DNA of 11,114 bases from Oscillospiraceae bacterium (lineage in GTDB: Bacteria; Bacillota; Clostridia; Oscillospirales; Oscillospiraceae), in assembly GCA_017620315.1 (NCBI GenBank), contig JAFZQQ010000068.1, forward strand, positions 1 to 11,114. The letters run 5' to 3'. The position numbers were made by a program, and so were the translations under genes. The notes beneath the pieces were generated by a model, which did not search any database, was not told the origin of the DNA, and saw only the letters and a list, made by a program, of their open reading frames with translations. Position 1 is the first letter of the stretch; each line of letters starts with the position of its first letter. Shown piece after piece: positions 6,602 through 11,114 of this stretch.

Positions 6602-8383
6602 ATGCTATTAGTGAGGTTTATCGGAGTAAGTCCCACGAAGGAGATAGCAGATCAGCACGACTATGTAAAGCAAATTTGCAAGAAGCTGGAAGCGTCTGCG
6701 TTGGTTACTCAATTAGCGATTGATCCCTCTACGGACGATGCAGGTGATATTGCACGCAGTTCGGCAGTTATAAAAAAGCAGGAAGGCGAATACACCTATT
6801 GCTTTATCTATACACGAGATAGCGCAGCAAGCGTATTTAAGATTGCATTTGAATTTGGCACATATCATTCCACTCTTCAACTTAAAATTTCGATTTCATC
6901 CGACAACTATGATATGGCACCTGACAACAAATATTTGGAGCGCCTGAAGTTTAAGCTGAAGGAGGATATTAAGAACGATTGGAAGCAAATTATCTGGTTG
7001 CTCGACAAAGATTCTGAAATGCTTGCCAGGGAGCTTTATCCGCAACTCTTTCAGGCGGAGAATCTGCTTAGACAGTTTATCAATGAGTTGATGATAAGGC
7101 GCTATGGCATTGACTGGTGGAACGAATACGTCCCAATTGAAATTAAGCAGAAGCACAGCGCGCGGAGGGTGGGATATAAAAACGTAGTGCCAGGCTTTGC
7201 CAATATTGATGAAAAGTTGCTGTCGATTGATATTGGTGATTTGAAAGCAATACTGACGATGAAGCAAGAGAAGTGGGATCCGAAGTTCGATGGCAGCCTT
7301 AATGCCATGCTAACGCATCGTGCTGAATGGAAAGAGTCGTCGGTCAAGGATATTTTGGAGAAGCAGCTTGTCGTTCAGGAGGATTTGTGGAATCAGCAAT
7401 TTAGCAAGTATTTACCACAGGATTTTACTGAAAAGCTCCGAATATTTGACCTGAACAGAAATCATATTGCACATAATAAACTGATTGACAGGGCTGCATA
7501 TTACAGCATTAAGCAGTCAATAGAAGTGGTTTCGGCTGACCTAAAGAGCGCGTTGGAGAAAATTGATCAAGACTTAATTTCCAGCGAGCAAGAAAGTGTC
7601 CTGCAGGAAGCAATGATGGATGAGTTGATGACTGCAATGGCGGAAAGAGATGAAAAAATGCGCGTGGAAGAACTCATGGAGACCGAAGCGAGCATTGAAA
7701 TCCGACATAATAGTGAGATTGCGGCGCTGTTTGACGACGCAATGCATACCGTCCACACTTTTTTATCCGACAATCTCCGGTTCCGAGATGATATCGAGTT
7801 TACAAGTGTTGAAAGCATTGATGATAAGAAGCGCAGAGGGAAGTTATTCACAATCACATACAAAATAGATGATGAATCCGTCGACATTGCCTATGAGTTG
7901 GAGGTTGACGACAGTCAAGGAAGCACAAGCGTTCTCACTGTATCTGTTGCAGGCGAAAAGGAGTTCCGAGGCTTTCGCTTTGGGCTTGAATATGTAAACG
8001 GCGAAGCGACCTTTGACGAAGAACTCGGTTATTACTGCCCCATTACGCAAGATGGGATTATCAACCTGGATGAACTTGAGGACGAACTATTGACCTATAT
8101 TGAAGGCCGATTCAAAAATTGGAGAGAGGATGTCGATGCGGGGGAGTACGAAAGAGCAAAGGATGGTGCAGCACCTCTTGTCGCAGATATTCCTTGCTGG
8201 AACTGCGGTGAATGCTATATTTGCGTTGACGAAAATTACAATGAATATGGTAAGTGCTTGAATTGCGGGGAGCATAATGATATTGTGCGCTGTGCACGTT
8301 GCGAATCATTTTGCGAGGGAGACCCCGACTCAACAGAGCCACAGTTTTGCGATAATTGCTTGGACGCTATGAGGAGAGAATGA
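6602..8383 (+). CDS. HEPN-domain protein with cysteine-rich zinc-finger C-terminus (putative RNase effector)
   Basis: The 593-residue protein has at least four regions. Residues 1-135 are an unrecognised alpha/beta domain. Residues 140-325 look like a HEPN domain: a first helix LYPQLFQAENLLRQFINEL (145-163) followed by YGIDWW, and the HEPN motif R-N-x3-H at Arg286-His291 (RNHIAH). Residues 325-380 are an acidic, Met/Glu-rich helical linker, probably coiled coil. Residues 385-510 form a strand-rich domain. Residues 532-586 carry eleven cysteines in CxxC pairs (532/535, 538/541, 552/555, 564/567, 583/586, plus C571), typical of zinc-ribbon/RING-like folds. Known HEPN proteins with Rx4-6H motifs are often metal-independent RNases in toxin-antitoxin and antiphage systems; that role is inferred here. 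The start ATG 6602 is nine bases after GGAAGAGG. It is AT-rich and divergent from a 2TM gene. Confidence 0.82.
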   Translation: MLLVRFIGVSPTKEIADQHDYVKQICKKLEASALVTQLAIDPSTDDAGDIARSSAVIKKQEGEYTYCFIYTRDSAASVFKIAFEFGTYHSTLQLKISISSDNYDMAPDNKYLERLKFKLKEDIKNDWKQIIWLLDKDSEMLARELYPQLFQAENLLRQFINELMIRRYGIDWWNEYVPIEIKQKHSARRVGYKNVVPGFANIDEKLLSIDIGDLKAILTMKQEKWDPKFDGSLNAMLTHRAEWKESSVKDILEKQLVVQEDLWNQQFSKYLPQDFTEKLRIFDLNRNHIAHNKLIDRAAYYSIKQSIEVVSADLKSALEKIDQDLISSEQESVLQEAMMDELMTAMAERDEKMRVEELMETEASIEIRHNSEIAALFDDAMHTVHTFLSDNLRFRDDIEFTSVESIDDKKRRGKLFTITYKIDDESVDIAYELEVDDSQGSTSVLTVSVAGEKEFRGFRFGLEYVNGEATFDEELGYYCPITQDGIINLDELEDELLTYIEGRFKNWREDVDAGEYERAKDGAAPLVADIPCWNCGECYICVDENYNEYGKCLNCGEHNDIVRCARCESFCEGDPDSTEPQFCDNCLDAMRRE

Positions 8384-8390
8384 TTTATGC

Positions 8391-8432
8391 GTCAATTGAG
8401 ACGGTGCCGAATTTGGCACCGTCTCAATTGAC
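8391..8432. terminator. Perfect 18-bp inverted repeat between HEPN and int genes (bidirectional hairpin)
   Basis: GTCAATTGAGACGGTGCC (8391-8408) is repeated in perfect inversion at 8415-8432 around the 6-base spacer GAATTT. It starts 7 bases after the HEPN stop and ends 19 bases before the int stop, between convergent genes, so a bidirectional terminator or 3' stabiliser is likely. It lacks a proper U-tract on either strand (the int side has only a short T run nearby), so termination strength is uncertain. Confidence 0.6.
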
Positions 8433-8451
8433 AATACTACGATTTGGCTTT

Positions 8452-9600
8452 TTACGCTCCCACCGCCAGCACGCTGCCCATCGTGTTCGCCGCCTCAATC
8501 TGCGCAGGCGTTGTGACGTGGGTGTAGGTGTCGAGCGTGAAGCCCGCGCTGTAGTGACCGAGCATCCCGCTCACCGTCTTGATGTCCACGCCGTTCTGTA
8601 GCGCCAGGGTCGCGAACGTGTGTCTGAGGTCGTGCACCCTGATCTTCGGCAGTCCGGCGCGCTTGAGGACGCGGTTGAGCATGTTCTGCACGCTGTCCGG
8701 CGAGATGGGTCCGCCGTTCGGCGAGGGGAAGATGTACTTGTCGTGGGTTTTCTTCTCCTGCGCTCTCAGCACCTCAATCGCGCCACTGCCGAGGGAGATC
8801 GTGCGGTAGGAGTTCTTCGTCTTGAGCGGCGCCTCCACGATCTCACCGTTGATGCGCGCGACCTGTCGGCAGATGCGCACCGTGCGGCGCTCCCAATCCA
8901 CGTCCTCCCACTTGAGCCCCAGCAGCTCACCGCGGCGCAGACCGGTCGCCAGCTCGAAGTAGTACATCTCGTACACGCCGCTGTTCTTCGCTTCGCGGAG
9001 GAACGCGGCGAGCTGGTCGGCGGAGAGCGTTTTCATCTCCTTGTGCTCGACCTTCGGGAGCGCGCAGCCGTCCGTCGGATTTGTCAGGATCAGCTTCTGC
9101 GCAATAGCCTGATCCATGGCGGAGGAGATGATCTGATTGATGTTCCGCACCGTCTTGGGGCTGAGACCTCTCGGCTGCTTTTCGGATTCCTTGCGGACGA
9201 CGCGGCCATCCTCGAGCAGGTCGCGGTAGAGCTTTTGAAGGTCGAGCGATGTAAGTTTTTCCAGCGGGATATCGCCGATGCGCGGTTTGATGTGGTGTTC
9301 GATGTAACCCTGATAGGTCTGGTGGGAGGACGGGCGCACCTTGACCTTGGCGTAATTCTGGAACCAGACGTCCATCCACTGCCCGACCGTATACTGCCCT
9401 GTTTTGGAGAAGTCGAGCTTCTCGGCGTCGGCGATGGCGCGCTTCAGCTTTTCCTTGACCTCCGCCTGCGTCTTGCCGAGGACGTTTTTGCAGATCATTT
9501 TGCCGGTCTTGGGGTCGTGTCCGGCGACGTAGCGCCCTTCCCAGCGCCCGTCGCTGCGCTTGCGGATATTGCCTTCGCCCTTTGCTCTGCGTTTTGCCAT
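8452..9600 (-). CDS. int: Tyrosine site-specific recombinase (integrase, Tn916/phage type)
   Basis: The 382-residue protein has the normal three-part layout. An N-terminal arm-binding (AP2-like) domain (1-60, KGEGNIRKRSDGRWEGRYV) comes first, then a SAM-like core-binding domain (68-170), then the catalytic domain (190-365). All catalytic residues are visible: Arg222 in ATGLRRGE, Lys260 or Lys262 in LKTKNSYRT, His323 and Arg326 in HDLRHT, His349 in LGHYS and the nucleophile Tyr359 in DTYTH. It should therefore be active in integration and excision by strand exchange through a 3'-phosphotyrosine. ATG 9600 follows AAAGGA at a slightly long spacing. It is the last gene of a leftward set with an excisionase-like and a stalk-domain gene, and it is driven by a promoter module duplicated from the stalk gene. 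GC-rich, unlike the HEPN gene next to it. Confidence 0.95.
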   Translation of the reverse strand: MAKRRAKGEGNIRKRSDGRWEGRYVAGHDPKTGKMICKNVLGKTQAEVKEKLKRAIADAEKLDFSKTGQYTVGQWMDVWFQNYAKVKVRPSSHQTYQGYIEHHIKPRIGDIPLEKLTSLDLQKLYRDLLEDGRVVRKESEKQPRGLSPKTVRNINQIISSAMDQAIAQKLILTNPTDGCALPKVEHKEMKTLSADQLAAFLREAKNSGVYEMYYFELATGLRRGELLGLKWEDVDWERRTVRICRQVARINGEIVEAPLKTKNSYRTISLGSGAIEVLRAQEKKTHDKYIFPSPNGGPISPDSVQNMLNRVLKRAGLPKIRVHDLRHTFATLALQNGVDIKTVSGMLGHYSAGFTLDTYTHVTTPAQIEAANTMGSVLAVGA

Positions 9601-9627
9601 GTTGAATCACATCCTTTCGTGGCACAA

Positions 9628-9689
9628 ACAATACTCTGAAAGAACCCGGAAGTCGAGTGAAAACGATTCGACCAAACGGAGAATAATTT
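9628..9689 (-). promoter_or_regulatory. int promoter/operator module (copy B)
   Basis: Minus-strand -35 TCGACT (9656-9651), a 17-bp spacer and -10 TATTGT (9633-9628) direct the int gene. A 21-bp dyad-like site, GTCGAG-N12-GAC (9652-9672, with GTCGA/TCGAC ends), overlaps the -35 box, and CCAAACGGAGAATAATTT follows on the + strand. The module aligns without gaps to the one before the stalk gene (41 of 62 bases identical by eye), with identical -35 and -10 boxes. Confidence 0.6.
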
Positions 9690-9692
9690 TCG

Positions 9693-9897
9693 CGGGATTT
9701 CCGGCGTATCCTTGTTTACAGTTGTCCCTTATTTGCCCACGCCTTCAGCGCCGGGGCAACGCGGTTTGAAGCCCTGTGTGCTGCTCCGACCCGCCGCGCG
9801 GCAACCGAGTTCAAAAAACGGCACGGGCGGCGCGACAGGGGTGAAACGGAGCGGGGCGGCGATGCCGCCCTCGCTCGTCCGCCATTCACCCGACGAA
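9693..9897 (-). other. GC-rich non-coding spacer between the stalk gene and int promoter
   Basis: No convincing gene. It holds two hairpins: GGGCGGC/GCCGCCC (9854-9860 and 9864-9870, a 7-bp stem with a 3-base loop) just after the stalk-gene stop, and TTGCCC/GGGCAA (9733-9738 and 9754-9759) nearer int. A leftward run of six T at about 9811-9816 follows a GC-rich stretch, so transcription from the stalk gene probably ends here. Open frames crossing it are Arg/Ala-rich and lack start signals. Confidence 0.45.
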
Positions 9898-10719
9898 TCA
9901 CCCGACGAAGATGTAGTACTGCGTTTGCATGAAGGTGTGGTCGACGTAGTAGTCCCACGCCTCGCAGCGGAATCTCCCGCGCGGGACGGCGGCAGCTTTC
10001 TTCTCCAATTCCACCGCGCGCCACGGCCAGAACACTGGCGTGTACGCCTCGTACTCGGCGGGGATGGTCAGGAAGACCTTGGCGAGCGGCCTGCCGTCGC
10101 GCCACGCATCCGGCGTACGTCCGAGGGCGTTGTACAGTGTATACTGCATCCGCCTCGTTTCGTACAGATTTCTTACATAGAGGTTGTCGCCCGCGTCGCT
10201 GACATAGTGCCGCACCTCCGGCGCGGGCAGCTCCGTCTCTTCGAACAGCGACCAGTCGCAGGTCGGCTCAGGCAGGTCGGGTAGCGGCCCTGAGGCGAAG
10301 CAGTTGTTCTCGAAGCGAGACGTGTCCTTTACCTCGTAGAGCGCCCCGTCGCCGCAGGGGATCAGGTCGCCGGCCTGCGGGACGTACTTGCTGCCGTCCG
10401 TGGGTAGTTTGACAACCCTGCCGCTCACGGCCTGCGGCCTTTCCTCCGTGTATGGCTCATGTGTGTCGATGCGGACGGTGTTCGACTGCTGGTCGTAGGT
10501 CACGCTGAAATTCGCCGCCCTGCCGACGTCGCGTAGCCGGACGTAGTTGCTGCCACCAATGCTGTACGCCTCGATCTGCGCGGGCTTGCCGTTGACGACA
10601 ATCTTCTGGCTTGACCGCTCTGCCGTGAGCGCCGCGCCCGCGACCGGGGCGGCGATGCTCGCGCCAAGCAGGATGCCACTCGCGACGAGCGCTATCCCTT
10701 TTTTCTCTCTGCATTTCAT
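9898..10719 (-). CDS. Secreted stalk-domain (copper amine oxidase N-terminal-like) protein
   Basis: The 273-residue protein has a clear signal peptide: a basic start (MKCREKKG), a hydrophobic core (IALVASGILLGASIAAPVAGAAL, given as residues 9-31) and a likely AxA-type cleavage near 30. Residues 36-86 form one copper-amine-oxidase N-terminal-like stalk repeat (IVVNGKPAQIEAYSIGGSNY, then VRLRDVG and TVRID), a common wall-associated module in clostridia. Residues 100-273 are Trp/Tyr-rich and not recognised, with six Cys in total including residue 3. No enzyme motif is seen. I chose ATG 10719 because GAAGGAGGG lies 7 bases upstream; the longer open frame runs antisense-free into the xis gene and is not supported. 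The gene sits between xis and int, each separated by its own promoter, an unusual position for a secreted protein. Confidence 0.8.
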   Translation of the reverse strand: MKCREKKGIALVASGILLGASIAAPVAGAALTAERSSQKIVVNGKPAQIEAYSIGGSNYVRLRDVGRAANFSVTYDQQSNTVRIDTHEPYTEERPQAVSGRVVKLPTDGSKYVPQAGDLIPCGDGALYEVKDTSRFENNCFASGPLPDLPEPTCDWSLFEETELPAPEVRHYVSDAGDNLYVRNLYETRRMQYTLYNALGRTPDAWRDGRPLAKVFLTIPAEYEAYTPVFWPWRAVELEKKAAAVPRGRFRCEAWDYYVDHTFMQTQYYIFVG

Positions 10720-10737
10720 GAGCTTGCCCTCCTTCGT

Positions 10738-10752
10738 GTTTGGTAACCAAAC
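10738..10752. promoter_or_regulatory. 15-bp palindrome at the start site of the stalk gene
   Basis: GTTTGGT (10738-10744), a central A and ACCAAAC (10746-10752) form a perfect dyad that overlaps the -10 edge and transcription start of the stalk promoter. The matching place in the int promoter has no palindrome, so a second regulator specific to the stalk gene is possible. Confidence 0.4.
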
Positions 10753-10812
10753 AATACCGAGGACACCCGCACAAGTCGAGAACAATCTCGTTGACCAAAG
10801 GGAGTATAATTT
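10751..10812 (-). promoter_or_regulatory. Stalk-gene promoter/operator module (copy A)
   Basis: Minus-strand -35 TCGACT (10779-10774), a 17-bp spacer and -10 TATTGT (10756-10751). GTCGAG-N12-GAC (10775-10795) overlaps the -35 box and CCAAAGGGAGTATAATTT (10795-10812) reaches the xis stop codon. Spacing of every element equals that of copy B before int. Confidence 0.6.
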
Positions 10813-11020
10813 AGCCAACCCGGTTGGTGTTCTCCCTGATCCACGCGATGAGTTCTTCCTTCGGCACGAGGATGCGGTTCCCGATGTGCAGCGTCGGGAA
10901 GCCCTCGCTTTTGACAAGCTCGTATGCGCCCGCTCTGCTGATGCCGAGCGCCTCCGTCAGATCTGGGACGGACAGCATCAGCGGCAGGTCGTCGTAGTTT
11001 TTGAACTTTGCCTCTTTCAT
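10811..11020 (-). CDS. xis: Excisionase-like helix-turn-helix DNA-binding protein
   Basis: The 69-residue protein matches the HTH_17/excisionase (MerR-like winged helix) pattern. PLMLSVPDLTEALGISRAGAYEL (13-35) forms the helix-turn-helix, and FPTLHIGNRILVPKEELIAWI (41-61) forms the wing and last helix, with the typical R-I-x-V-P-K-E-x-L. Proteins of this kind bend attachment-site DNA and steer an integrase toward excision; some serve as small regulators. I start it at ATG 11020, six bases after AAGGAGGAG; a GTG 13 codons upstream lies beyond that ribosome binding site. It is the first complete gene of the leftward xis-stalk-int set and starts 32 bases after the stop of the gene before it. Confidence 0.82.
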   Translation of the reverse strand: MKEAKFKNYDDLPLMLSVPDLTEALGISRAGAYELVKSEGFPTLHIGNRILVPKEELIAWIRENTNRVG

Positions 11021-11052
11021 TTCATACTCCTCCTTAAAATAATCTGTGGCAG

Positions 11053-11114
11053 TCACCACATCGACATTGACGGCGTGGTGTATTTCAGATTCTCCTGATC
11101 CTCGTGGTCGTCCG
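11053..11114 (-). CDS. C-terminal end of an unidentified gene (5' end off the window)
   Basis: A minus-strand frame is open from the right edge to TGA at 11055-11053 and reads DDHEDQENLKYTTPSMSMW. The mixed, polar composition and a stop 32 bases before the xis start suggest the tail of an upstream gene in the same leftward unit. The xis frame is also open through this stretch, so the choice of frame is tentative. Nothing can be said of its function. Confidence 0.35.
   Translation of the reverse strand, partial: DDHEDQENLKYTTPSMSMW

Larger units (their letters stand above)
5366..11114. mobile_element. Putative integrative element with AT-rich cargo (right end outside window)
   Basis: Sequence composition changes just after the tRNA-fMet terminator from GC-rich to AT-rich and returns to GC-rich at the integrase gene near 8450. 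The stretch contains a tyrosine integrase, an excisionase-like protein and a small secreted protein, all reading leftward, plus two divergent AT-rich cargo genes between the tRNA and int. This is the layout of a tRNA-proximal genomic island or ICE/IME end. I find no copy of the tRNA-fMet 3' end elsewhere in the window, so the true left boundary could also be near 8391-8450, with the AT-rich pair being older island material. The boundaries are inference. Confidence 0.45.

Noticed and set aside
6595..6723. Alternative ATG 6595 giving a 42-codon frame in front of the HEPN gene
   Set aside because: It is close to the Shine-Dalgarno sequence but gives a short protein with no recognisable features; the long frame from 6602 carries the domains. 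A translational-coupling leader peptide remains possible but unsupported.
8620..9639. 339-codon + strand open frame opposite int
   Set aside because: It is antisense shadow coding of a GC-rich integrase with all catalytic residues intact on the minus strand.
10720..10917. 66-residue N-terminal extension of the stalk protein
   Set aside because: It overlaps the xis gene and the promoter module; the signal peptide and ribosome binding site place the start at 10719.
1..11114. CRISPR array or long tandem repeats
   Set aside because: No regularly spaced repeats were seen; the only repeats are the duplicated promoter module, short direct repeats and hairpins listed above.

Overview
The window looks like a GC-rich clostridial (Firmicutes) chromosome of the gut Oscillospiraceae/Ruminococcaceae type. 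This is an inference from strong GGAGG ribosome binding sites, TTGACA/TATAAT promoters, CCA-encoding tRNA genes, a YczE/YitT-type membrane protein, a Tn916-like integrase and a stalk-domain secreted protein. No ribosomal or other marker gene fixes the species.

Layout. Positions 1-5000 carry ordinary, separately transcribed housekeeping or accessory genes: the C-terminus of a zinc-ribbon protein (1-297), an EamA/DMT transporter (383-1249, +), a convergent ADP-ribosylglycohydrolase (1246-2058, -), an alpha/beta hydrolase with its own consensus promoter (2395-3204, +), a YczE/YitT-type membrane protein (3302-4000, -), and an OGG1-family 8-oxoguanine DNA glycosylase/lyase (4178-4996, +). Next comes a two-tRNA transcription unit, tRNA-Leu(UAA) and initiator tRNA-fMet(CAU) (5163-5329), with a consensus promoter and a strong intrinsic terminator.

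Right after the tRNA terminator the base composition drops sharply. The AT-rich block 5370-8390 holds two divergent genes: a two-TM protein with a cytosolic domain (5533-6345, -) and a 593-residue HEPN-type protein with a cysteine-rich, zinc-finger-like tail (6602-8383, +). Two near-consensus promoters fire outward from the 256-bp gap between them. This pair looks like cargo of the antiphage or stress-effector kind and is the best candidate for an undescribed system here.

From 8452 to the right end the sequence is GC-rich again and reads leftward: a gene tail (11053-11114), an excisionase-like HTH protein (10811-11020), a stalk-domain secreted protein (9898-10719), then a tyrosine integrase (8452-9600). 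An 18-bp perfect inverted repeat separates the integrase from the HEPN gene. The int and stalk-protein genes are each preceded by the same 62-bp promoter/operator module, which suggests they are switched on together by one regulator. The simplest reading is an integrative element whose boundary lies between the tRNA-fMet terminator and the integrase, with the AT-rich defence-like pair as boundary cargo. The other end is outside the window, so the att sites cannot be confirmed.
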